This document shows, piece after piece, positions 53,875 through 62,875 of a stretch of DNA of 64,000 bases; within the stretch, counting starts at the first letter, position 1, and every line of letters begins with the position of its first letter. The notes below the pieces were generated by a model, which did no database searches, was not told where the DNA came from, and saw only the letters and a list, made by a program, of their open reading frames with translations. The position numbers were made by a program, and so were the translations under genes. Source of the stretch: Lithobates sylvaticus. Its lineage: Eukaryota > Chordata > Amphibia > Anura > Ranidae. The DNA lies in contig CM053030.1 in NCBI GenBank assembly GCA_028564925.1, forward strand, positions 374,265,445-374,329,444, given 5' to 3'.

Positions 53875-56030
53875 TCACACATCGTCAGGCAGAGCAATGG
53901 CCCCCCTACCCACAAAGTATTCCATATATTGGTCCCGGACCACGCGGGCATTGAGAGGGGGCAAGCCTGGACGTGCCACTCGAAGGGCTGTGAGGTCCGC
54001 ATTTGGAGGGCCCTCCACATCTGGGCCAACGGGCACCACATAGTTCCTGTTATGTCTTTTGAGGAAGTTGTGCAATATGCAACAGGCAAGAACTATGTGG
54101 TTCAGTTTGTATTCCGCCAAGTTAAATGCCGTCAGGAACAGGCGGAAGCGGCTGGCCAGGATGCCAAAAGCGTTCTCCACCACTCTTCTGGCTCTGGACA
54201 GCCTGTAGTTGAAGACCCTCTGGTCCGGGGTGAGGGTCCTCATCGGGAACGGCCTCATCACATGGGGAGTCAGCGCAAACGCTTCATCTGCGACAAAGAC
54301 GAAGGGGAGTCCTTCGGCATTCTCCTCTGGAGGTGGCAAGCACAGACTGCCACTTTGGAGACGCCAGTAGAACTCCGTGTGCGTAATGGCCCCACCATCC
54401 GATATCCGGCCGTTCATCCCCACGTCCACATACATAAACTCGTATGTTGCCGACACCACCGCCAACATCACTACACTATTAAACCCTTTATAATTATAAT
54501 AGTAGGACCCCGAGTTGGGCGGTGGGACGATGCGGACGTGTTTCCCATCAATTGCCCCTCCGCAGTTAGGAAAGTCCCAACGGCTGGCAAAGTGGGAGGC
54601 CACAGTCTGCCATTCCTGTGGCGTGGAAGGGAACTGTGGAGTGAAACAAGAAAAAAAAATTAGTCACTTTGCACCTAAACATTGCAAGCAGATTAGACAA
54701 TCAACATCTTGGAACAAGAGCATTGTATAAAATTGGAGGCTGGAAAGTATTTACACAGAAAAGTAGAGGCTCCCCTTCACAGATTACTCACCCCCCCATC
54801 AATCCCCCCACTTCTGATGGGACATTGGCAATAACTATGGTTTTGGGGGGGGGGGGGGTGGTGGACAGGTAACCCTCTGCACTTCATTGATTGGCAAATG
54901 GCTCAATAATGTGGCCTAGTTTGGCCAGACCCTCTGTACTTAACACTATTGGCAGGCCACAGGAAAGATCAAATAACATTTCCCCCCCCCCCCCAAAAAA
55001 GGCAGGCACAGTGTGACATTATTAAATTACCAAGCAAGCTAATAGGAGGGAAAGAAGACAAAAAAATAGGAAATGGAATGTATGGAGGCAGTCCCTTGCA
55101 CTACATGCTTTGCTGAATTCATCCCTAAAGATGCGCACTATAAAGAGGTAGGTATATAGTGTGTATGGACCTTGGGAAAGCCAGCAGATAAAGGATTGGT
55201 ACCATCTGACAGAGCAGTTGGGGGAGGGGGTTCCTAATGAGTTTGCCCCCCCCCCCACCAAAAGAACAAAAAAAGGGGGCTCTACATGAAGTAAACCACA
55301 CAGCAAACATTTGTGCATATTTTAGGGGGTGTTTTGGGGCAAACAATACTATGCAGCAGACAAAAGACATTGCTTAAGTGAGTAGGCCATAGGTGTCTAT
55401 TGGGGCAGAAGAGCATGCTGGTGAGGTAAGTGAAGGGAAAAATGCATGAAGGAGAAAAGGGGCACAGCATATTAGAACATATTGCAATCATGGTAATTAG
55501 GGAAGGAGGTCAAAAATACAAGTCATTAGCAAACAGAGCATACATAGAAGGGAATAGTAAAGTAGAAATGTTACCTTAATATAGTCCTCCTGCAGGACCT
55601 GAATGATGGCAGAACAGGTCTCTGGAATAATGATTCCCAGGGCCTGGGGAGAGATACCTGAAGAGAACTTCAAATCCTGAAGACTTCTCCCTGTCGCCAA
55701 GTACCTCAACGTGGCAACAAGCCTCTGCTCCGGAGTAATGGCTTGTCTCATGCAGGTATCCTGCCGGCTGATAAAGGGGGTCAGCAAAGCCAAAAGACGG
55801 TGAAAATCGGGGTCCGTCATCCTGAGAAAGTTCATGAAATCATCAGGATTATTCTCCCGGATCTCACGAAGCAAAGGCATGTGCGAGAACTGGTCACGCT
55901 GAAGCAACCAATTCTTGGTCCACATACTCCTCATCACTCTGTTCATGGACGGGTCTTGGGTCAAAGCTAAAAGCCCGACACCAATTCCGCGTACAGCACG
56001 AACTCGGCGACGAGTACGCACGGGAAACAT
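53875..56030 (-). CDS. PIF/Harbinger DDE transposase (two exons)
   Basis: Predicted 404-residue nuclease, similar in length to HARBI1-type transposases (about 350-400). Exon 1 (56030-55575, 152 codons) holds the helical N-terminal region: DDFMNFLRMTDPDFHRLLAL, ISRQDTCMRQAITPEQRL and TLRYLATGRSLQDL, an HTH-like DNA-binding section. Exon 2 (54633-53875) opens FPSTPQEWQTVASHF and carries the DDE core: FPNCGGAIDGKHVRI (first D), LPFVFVADEAFALTPHVM (second D) and RARRVVENAFGILASRFR (E). It ends with the conserved AEYKLNHIVLACCILHNFL. Donor AAG|GTAACA and acceptor TCCACAG|TTCCC join in phase 0; the intron is 941 bp. No stops or missing catalytic residues are seen. It cuts at the terminal inverted repeats and inserts at TWA. 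Confidence 0.92.
54634..55574 (-). other. Intron of the transposase gene
   Basis: A GT-AG intron with C/G runs at 54790, 54846, 54981 and 55248. Open frames in it (for example 55022-55318) have no domain and are not called as genes. Confidence 0.7.
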
Positions 56031-56547
56031 CGCTCAGAAGGTCACAAAAGGTCGGCTGGTCAGAACGGACAAACAGAAAGCACCGATAAACAGCAAGGCC
56101 TGAAAGAACGAAGTGAATACCAGCAACGAGCAGACAATAAGCAGTGCAAATCAAAGCGTCCTATATCAAGATATAGGCCGCAATGACCAACAAATGCGAA
56201 CTGACTACACGCACTAATAAACAGATACGCACGACAAGCACAAACTGAAGAGCAGTAACGATCTGAGTCAGAAAACTGAGAAGCGCGAATCTTAAGTCAC
56301 CAAACTTCCACTAACTCTCGATAAACACGGGATCAGCAGAAGGAGCCCAATGGGTGCCTGACGTGGTGCTGAACTTCCCTTTTGTAATCTCGTGGACGAC
56401 GACTTACGTCACGACGTTCTTCCGGACCGGATATTCCGACAACGTAGTCCGACCGTGTGTCCGCAACGACAACATCGGACAAAGTACGTCGGACAAAGTC
56501 CGACCGACCTTGTCCGCGGATTGTCCGAGCGTGTGTATGGGGCTTAA

Positions 56548-57169
56548 TTGGGCTTTGGACTGCATTCACATAAATGTGGGAGCGCCTGTAAATCACACGA
56601 ATAAGCTGCTGTGCCCATGCACCTGCGGCACACAGAGCCACATAAATGTGAACCGGAGCTTTAAATAAATTATTTCTGCCTGACTACAAAATACACTAGA
56701 CATTTTATATAAGGCTGTAGTTCACAAAATAGATTATATTTTTTTTGCGGGGCATTAACAGGTATGGTACAAAAGAAGTGATTAAACATATTGAATGAAT
56801 GTTTCATTAACTCATTATGGCCTTAGAGGCCTTATACCTTTCAAGCAAGTATATGTTGTAGCTTTAATAGCCATGTTTCTATGACAACTAGAAGCATTCA
56901 TTGGTCTCTATGGATTTCATAAATAAGGACAGGTTTTGAAAAACATTAGAGAAAGACAGAGAAGTATTGTATAAAAGAAAAATAACTGGATTATTTACTT
57001 CACCCATAAATGGGTCAGTTTAGCAGTAGCCTCCATTAGGTTTAGCAATGTGTGTCATCAGATTCAAAAATTAATTTCCAGTACCTCCATACCCTTTTTT
57101 TGCCTGCTGCTGCAGTTTTCCATGGTCCTAAGCTCCAGTAAATTGTATCAGGGAAATCTGTTACTCTAA
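56548..57169. other. Small hairpin repeat, otherwise no gene
   Basis: At 56560-56665 inverted words CACATAAATGTGGGAGC and CACATAAATGTGAACCGGAGC form a foldback ending GCTTTAAA, probably a MITE remnant. The remainder is AT-rich without a gene. Confidence 0.4.
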
Positions 57170-57568
57170 GGCCCCTTTCACACTGGGGCGTTTTTCAGGC
57201 GCTACAGCGCTAAAAATAGCGCCTGTACAGCGCCTGAAAAAATCCGGCCCCATTCACTCCAGTGTGAAAGCCGGACGGTCAAAGTCCTGCTAGCATTCTT
57301 GTTACAAAAAAAAAGTCCTGCTAGCATCATCTTTGGAGCGGTGAAGGAGCGGTGTATTCACCGCTCCTATACCGCTCCTACCCATTGAAATCAATGGGAC
57401 ACCGCGGTAATAACCCGCGGGGGGTTTTAACCCTTTTTCGGCCGCTATCGGGGGTTAGAAACCGCACCGCTATCGGCCGAATATCGTGGCTAAAACGACG
57501 GTAAAGCAGCGCTAAATATAGCGCTGCTTTACCGCCGATGCCGCTCCCGCCCCAGTGTGAAAGGGGCC
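57170..57568. mobile_element. Harbinger-type MITE (GGCCCCTTTCACAC family), copy 3
   Basis: The ends are GGCCCCTTTCACACTGGGGC and GCCCCAGTGTGAAAGGGGCC, inverted, with TAA at 57167-57169 and 57569-57571. It is 399 bp. The internal subunits GCGCTACAGCGCTAAAAATA and GGTAAAGCAGCGCTAAATAT are themselves palindromic. Confidence 0.85.
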
Positions 57569-57573
57569 TAAAG

Positions 57574-57979
57574 CAGGGGTCTCCAAACTTTCTGGACAAA
57601 AGGTTTACTGTCCCTTAGGCTTTAGAGGGGCCAGACTGTGTCTAGTTAGATTAGAAAATGCTGTGATGTTGGTGAGAACAGAGCCCATCATCATTGGTTT
57701 TAGTGGAAGGAATAGTTTCCTACTGTTGGTATCAGTGTAAGGAATGATGCTCCATAGTTGGTATTCAAGGTATCAATGGTGCCCCATCATATGTTTGTAT
57801 GGTTGGAAATAGTGCCCCATTAATGGTGTCTGTGGAAGAAACGGCACCACATTATTGGTGTCTGTGAGAGGAATGGTACCCCATCATTAGTGTCAGTGGA
57901 TGGCATGGTGCCCCAAGGACTGGATAAAGGCAAGCACAGGGCCACATCTGGGTCATGGGCTGCAGTTTGGAGACCACTG
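57574..57979. mobile_element. hAT MITE with internal about 40-bp minisatellite
   Basis: The ends are CAGGGGTCTCCAAACT and AGTTTGGAGACCACTG. The flanks GCCTAAAG and CTCTAAAA share 6 of 8 positions. The interior is made of about seven imperfect units of GGTGCCCCATCATTGGTGTC plus AGTGGAAGGAAT. It abuts the preceding Harbinger MITE. Confidence 0.75.
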
Positions 57980-57987
57980 CTCTAAAA

Positions 57988-58499
57988 CATATAAAAATCC
58001 ACATGATACATATGTCAGTCCCTTACATCTGAGGATGGTTATCTTACTTTTTTGTGTAGCAGTCCCTTTAACAGACGTCACTGGATTGTGTAATATCTTT
58101 AGGCTAGGTGGACGTTTGCAAGGTGACCTGACTTGAGACCTCTAATCTTCCCCAATAGCCTTGATGTGTAAGATGAAACCTAATAGCAGGCTTAGTGGAA
58201 AGCTATAAATGTAGTACAGGTAGGAACATGTGAGTGAATTTGGCATAAAAGGACTCAAAAAAGAAAGGCATACAAAAGTATCTGACCTGAGTCTGGGCAA
58301 GCAAGTGAATGGATATAGTGAAGTATGGACCTTTAAGGCACCTTGGACATGGGACTGTCTAGGAGTGGTGCATCCATCCTGGCATTTAGCCCTGGTACAT
58401 CATTTAACTCTATAGCCACAGCCTGCATAAGCTTTGCAAGGCTTCCTTAATGGGTGGTGTGGGTAAATGATAACTTAAGGTGCATGGGCAACCTCATGC
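57988..58499. other. No gene supported
   Basis: AT-balanced sequence with no recognisable domain. Its right part could be decayed hAT coding sequence. Confidence 0.3.
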
Positions 58500-58547
58500 T
58501 TCAAAGCCTGCGAAAGGACCCAAGAATACGTGACATAAAGGAGAAGG

Positions 58548-59144
58548 ATGATTATTGAACACCGTTATAGGGGGAAAGTCTCTGAACTCATCCCGTCCCC
58601 ACAGACAGTGCAGAGGATAAAATCTCTTGAGGACACATTAAAGAGGATTTTATTGAACGTTTTTCTTGACTCTAGTAGGTTACAGTGTGGTGGAAAACGT
58701 TATTTTGGGTCTTCCGTTGGTCAAGAAAGGAGCGTTGGAGAAGGCATCCGCCTAAGTGAGGCATTTTGGAATTTTTTTAGTCCTCGCCGCCCAGGGCTGT
58801 CAGCTTCCCCATTCCATCTGCAGCGTCTGCATCACATGGACGATTACCTTGGGGCCAAAACAGAGACGGAGAGCTTTCCAGCTGACGATCCACTGGCTTA
58901 CTGGGTCATGAGAATAGACCACTGGTCAGAACTTGCCCAGTATGCTATTGAGTTGTTGGGCTGCCCTGCATCCAGTGTGCTTTTAGAAAGGGCATTCAGT
59001 GCTGCAGGAGGTTTCGTTACTGATCATAGAACTCTCTGTGGACCATTTGACTTTTATAAAAATGAACCGTTTGACTTTTTTATAAAAATGAATCAGTCCT
59101 GGATTACCAGCTATGAAGCCCCTAATGCCAATGTCACTGATTAA
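58548..59144 (+). pseudogene. hAT transposase C-terminal (dimerisation domain) fragment
   Basis: An open frame of 198 codons without its N-terminal half. It contains FPADDPLAYWVMRIDHWSEL, AIELLGCPASSVLLERAFSA and AGGFVTDHRTL, the conserved hAT C-terminal block. Near the end, FDFYKNEP and FDFFIKMNQ are an in-frame direct duplication of 27 bp. No BED zinc finger or catalytic core is seen upstream, so it cannot be a working transposase. The surviving frame is open, which suggests fairly recent decay. Confidence 0.82.
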
Positions 59145-59254
59145 GACTCTTTGGGATGTGGAATCTATGCAGGACTTCGAGGCTGCCTAGCTTTGAGGGT
59201 GTTCAATCATTTCATCTGGAAGAATGTTTTTAGTATAGGTTTCATGGGCACAAT

Positions 59255-59515
59255 TAACACCCAAAGACCAATTTATCTGCACCTGTCTGACAGGTGCATG
59301 TCATTGCAATTTTTTGCAGCAAGGCAAATTCTTGCTTTCATCAAGATTATCTCTATAGGGTTACGGTGGGAAGGCGCCACCGACACCCAAAGACCAAATT
59401 TTCTGCACCTGTTGGACAGGTGCATATCATTGCAATTTTTTACAGCAAGGCAAATTCTTGCTTTCATCAAGATTATCTCTATAGGGTTACCCTATAGGCG
59501 CCACCGATACCCAAA
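59255..59515 (+). repeat. Two tandem copies of an about 128-bp unit
   Basis: The unit, with CACCCAAAGACCAA, CTGCACCTGT(C/T)(T/G)GACAGGTGCAT and TTCATCAAGATTATCTCTAT, is present twice plus a third partial start. The 135-codon frame here is its translation. It lies in the hAT 3' non-coding part. Confidence 0.88.
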
Positions 59516-60179
59516 GACCAATTTTAACACACTCGTTACTTCTATCCAAAGTCAGTGACAGAGTCAAAGAGTCAAAGTATCCAAAAAATCTCTAATGTTG
59601 TTCCCAGTGTACTACATTGTGGCCTCATCATACACACTGGCTCCCCAGCTGTTGCTGAGCAAAATAAAGGCAGCTTGCAGGAAAAATTTCATTTTTTTTT
59701 GGCTTTATAAATTCAATTATTGCAGCAGATTCTAGACATGGTACAGACCTGCCACTTTACAGTTAGACTAAGGGGACCCCCCTGGCACTATATTCAAAGG
59801 AATTTTTCATTTTTAGGCGTTTTAACTTTAAAAATCAAAAAATCACTGCTTATTTAAAAATTTACGTTTTTAACAAACTTTTTTTTTTGATCCAGGTCCC
59901 CCAGGGCAGGACCCAGACCCCTATAACCCTTGTATGCCTAATTAATTGCATTTAAGCCATCAAAATGGGCACTTTTGATATTTGACGTTTGGGTCCCATT
60001 GACTTTAAAGGGGTTCGTTATTCGGGTTCGAACTTTCGCGGTGTTCGGACGTTCTGGTCCGAACTGAACAGGGGTCCGTTCGGCCCATCCCTACTCCTGA
60101 CACGAATGAATGAGTACAGCCATTCACAACCCACCCAATTGACCACAGTACACACATTTAATTAAACCAGATAGTATTA

Positions 60180-60606
60180 AGCCCCATACACACGGTCGGA
60201 CAATCCGCGGACCAGGTCCGTCGGATCATGTCCGTCGTACTTTGTCCGATGTTGGTTTTGCATACACACGGTCGGACAAAGTTGTCGGAAAATCCGATCA
60301 TTCTGAACGTGGTGACGTTTGTTGCGTACGACGGGACTACGTAGAGGCTAGTAGCCAATAGCTTTGGTCTTGTAATGTGATCTGAGCATGCGTAGCACTT
60401 TGTCCGGTCGGACAACCGTACACACGATCGGGTTTGGTGTGATCGGACCGGGTTGACGGCAAATCTTTCCAGCAGGAGATAAGACTTTGTCCGTCGGACA
60501 AACCGACCAACACTGTCCGATGGTGCATACACACGGTCTGATTTTTCAACAACATTGTCCGATCGGACAGAATCCATGAAAAAGTCCGACCGTGTGTATG
60601 GGGCTT
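60180..60606. mobile_element. 427-bp MITE of the same Harbinger family
   Basis: Both ends equal those of the 7.65-kb Harbinger: AGCCCCATACACACGGTCGG at the left, and its inverted counterpart at the right. TTA duplicates flank it (60177-60179 and 60607-60609). Its left about 100 bp match the right end of the autonomous element. Its right about 220 bp match the left end, including TCTTATCTCCTGCTGGAAAG in complement. It is therefore an internal-deletion derivative in reverse orientation. Confidence 0.9.
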
Positions 60607-60686
60607 TAGAGTTAAACTAGACAACTTGCTACAATTAAAATTAAACAAAGGCATCTGAAATGATACTCTGCATAAGTAATCATTCT

Positions 60687-61552
60687 TTAACCACCTGAGA
60701 CCCAGTATACGTCATATGACGTCTTTTTGGTCTCAGGGGTATATCTGAATGATGCCTGTAGCTACAGACATCATTCAGATATTGCCGGTTTCAGCCGGCG
60801 ATTCCCTGCACCATAAGAACGATCATAGCGGCTGTTCCGCCGCTTGATCGTTCTTACGGGCGGCGGGCGGGCACGCCCCCCCCCTCCCGCCGCCCTCCGG
60901 TGCTTCTACCGACTCCACCGCTTCCATCGGTGAGTCGGACTCGGGATCCGCCGGCACCGGATGATGCACACAGAGATTTCCGGCGGACCAGATGGTCGCC
61001 GGAGTCTCTATGATCGTTCGGAGGCCGGGCGCGATGTTATGACGTCACGCCCGGCCTCTGCATTCAAAAAACGGCGCCGCCTCCGCTGGGAAGCGGTGAT
61101 CGTTTTTTTTTTTTTTTGATTTTAGGCTTCCCAGCCTAGAGGTGAGATGTGGGGTCTTATTGACCCCATATCTCACTGTAAATAGGTCCGATCGTGTCAT
61201 ATTCCTATTACAAGGGATGTTTACATTTTGAAGCGTGACATGTTGGGTATCTATTTACTCGGCGTATCTTCATCTTTCACATTATGCAAAAAAATTGGGC
61301 TAACTTTACTGTTTTTTGTTTTTTTTAAAGCAGGAAACTGTTTTTTTTTCTGAAAAAAACGCGTTCGAAAAATTGCTGCGCAAATACCGTGCGAGATAAA
61401 AAGTTGCAACGACCGCCATTGTATTCTTTAGGGTCTTTGCTAAAAAAACATATATAATGTTTGGGGGTTCTATGTAATTTTCTAGCAAAAAAATTTGGAA
61501 TTTTACATGTAGGAGAGAAATGTCAGAATTGGCCTGGGTCTCAGGTGGTTAA
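60687..61552 (+). mobile_element. TTAACCACCTGAGACC MITE, complete
   Basis: It starts TTAACCACCTGAGACCCAG and ends CTGGGTCTCAGGTGGTTAA, so the terminal repeats are perfect over about 18 bp. TTAA at both ends. It is 866 bp with a CpG-rich palindromic block (60780-61060) and no coding capacity. It is nested in the Penelope-like tail. It is the reference copy for the 4945-6046 fragment. Confidence 0.85.
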
Positions 61553-61559
61553 AAAGCTA

Positions 61560-62235
61560 TTTAAATCAACATCTATGTTTAGACCAGCAGGTTGTAAAGT
61601 TTCTAAATTATATAACCATTTGGTTTCGTTTTGAGAAACTACTTTTTTAAAATGGGTCCCTCTCCAGTGTTTTTTTACTTTGTCTATCCCAAAAAAAGTT
61701 TGTTTAGGGCACAGGCATTGTATGACATACGTGACATTTTCCGAATTTCAGGTAATTAATGGTTTCATTTTAAATTTGTTGTTAGTTACTACAGATTGAA
61801 AACTGTCAATTTTCCTTTTGGTCCTCTTTGTAGTTTTACACGCTTTACACCTGGTGCAATAATGAAAACCTTCCTTGTCAAGGAAAGTAGCTCTGGTATG
61901 TTGGGTGCAATTCTGTTTCGGCCTGGGGCTCTCTTATAAATGAATTGTGGTTTTGCGGGTAGTACCTGTTTTAAATTTTCATCTTTCAAAAGAATAGACC
62001 AGAACTGTTTGAAAATCTTTTCTACGTCCCTATATTGACGGTTAAAGACAGTCAAAAACGCTAGATCAGCTCTGAAAGGTGTTTTGGGTTTTGTTGTTAA
62101 AAGATTTTCTCTGTTCATGTTAAGAACCTGTATTTGACATTTCTGTAGTGCCTGGAGTGAATAACTTTTTTCTACAAATCTGTCTGTGAGGATGGAAGAT
62201 TGCAATTTGTAGTCCTCTACATTATTACAATTCTT
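61560..62235 (-). pseudogene. Penelope-like (Neptune-type) RT linker and GIY-YIG region
   Basis: Minus-strand text: ILTDRFVEKSYSLQALQKCQ, LTVFNRQYRDVEKIFKQFWS, PAKPQFIYKRAPGRNRIAPN, then a CTRCKACK zinc motif and VTYVIQCLCPKQTFFGIDKV (degenerate GIY-YIG), ending KWLYNLETLQPAGLNIDVDL. This order (F..KRAP, CxxC, GIY-YIG, distal W) is the Penelope-like C-terminal half. A stop lies before NSENVTY, and a frame change precedes the CxxC segment. RT catalytic motifs are not in the window. Confidence 0.82.
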
Positions 62236-62516
62236 CCTGGTTATATGGTTATATAATTTAGATACTTTACAACCTGCTGGTCTAAACATAGATGTTGATT
62301 TAAATTGTTTTTTAAAGAATGATTAATTATGCAGAGTATCATTCCAGATGCCTTTTGTTTTTAATTGTAGGTGGAACACACTTGGTGTGTTGTTTTTATT
62401 GTTGTGCAAGTTGTCTAGTTTAACTCTAATACTATCTGGTTTAATTAAATGTGTGTACTGTGGTCAAATGGGTGGATTGTGAATGGCTGTACTCATTCAT
62501 TCGTGTCAGGAGTATT

Positions 62517-62875
62517 AATTTAACCAACTAGATGACGCAAGAGACTGTGATGAGACATTAGTCTAGCCTCAGCCCAGAGCCGATTCGCCCTATACGCGGA
62601 CTACGCAAGCTGCGTAGGGCCCCGCCCAAGGGCGGATCGGCTCTGCTCGGGGGCCCCTGGGACCGCTGCCGCCGCTGTGAGGGCAGCGGCGCCCGAAAAA
62701 AAGATGGCCGACATGCAACTGCGCATGCGCCCGCCTTTTCCGAAAATTGCAGAGCAGCGGCAACAGCGCTGGCGCATGCGCAGTTGCATGTCGGGCCCGC
62801 GGCCACAGAGGCGGCAGCGGTCCCATGCGCAGTGACGCGATGGCGCCGAGTGGCGCCATTTTTAAAAAATATAAC
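62517..62875. repeat. CpG-rich leader of the minisatellite, with 25-bp inverted repeat
   Basis: The inverted words GACATGCAACTGCGCATGCG (62708) and CGCATGCGCAGTTGCATGTC (62773) form a perfect stem with a loop of about 45 bp. The surroundings are GC-rich (GGGCCCCGCCCAAGGGCGGA). It is probably the end of a dispersed element carrying the tandem array. No gene is seen. Confidence 0.65.

Larger units (their letters stand above)
48895..56544. mobile_element. Complete autonomous PIF/Harbinger transposon, three genes
   Basis: The element is 7,650 bp. The left end is AGCCCCATACACACGGTCGG and the right end, complemented, is AGCCCCATACACACGCTCGG. A TAA duplication lies at 48892-48894 and 56545-56547, as PIF/Harbinger requires. 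Subterminal regions at both ends are packed with TCGGAC words in both orientations. Cargo from left to right: MADF-domain gene (minus), Myb/SANT-like gene (plus), DDE transposase gene (minus). Each gene has an open reading frame when predicted introns are removed, canonical GT-AG boundaries with consistent phase, and a polyadenylation signal. No breaks are seen in any of the three, so it may be recent or active. Confidence 0.92.
58500..60093 (+). mobile_element. hAT transposon, 3' half
   Basis: It has a hAT transposase C-terminus (58548-59144), a non-coding stretch with a tandem repeat, and a right end reading GGTCCGTTCGGCCCATCCCTA at 60093, a hAT-type terminus (complement starts TAGGGATGGGC). 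The first 8 bases outside are CTCCTGAC. No left terminus was found, so the element is 5'-truncated or rearranged. Confidence 0.7.
60094..62516 (-). mobile_element. Penelope-like retroelement with inverted tail, two nested MITEs
   Basis: The body lies on the minus strand: RT thumb/linker (about 62,235-61,790), GIY-YIG-like region (about 61,790-61,560) and a 3' UTR that continues through 60,094, interrupted by MITEs at 60,687-61,552 and 60,180-60,606. At its right side (62,240-62,516) an inverted plus-strand copy of the last codons and the same 3' UTR occurs. Penelope elements are known for 5' truncation and flanking partial copies in either orientation. It is not functional: the N-terminal RT is missing and at least one stop is present. 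Confidence 0.8.

Noticed and set aside
56354-56668. Open frames of about 100 codons at the Harbinger right end
   Set aside because: They run through the terminal repeat and past the element border and so cannot be element genes.
61789-62289. A 166-codon frame read as one protein from its first ATG
   Set aside because: The first about 20 codons are the antisense of the inverted tail copy. Only the downstream part is Penelope-like coding sequence.
60094-62516. Hammerhead ribozyme in the Penelope-like element
   Set aside because: Such ribozymes are known in Penelope elements, but I could not find a convincing CTGATGA...GAAA core by eye in either arm.
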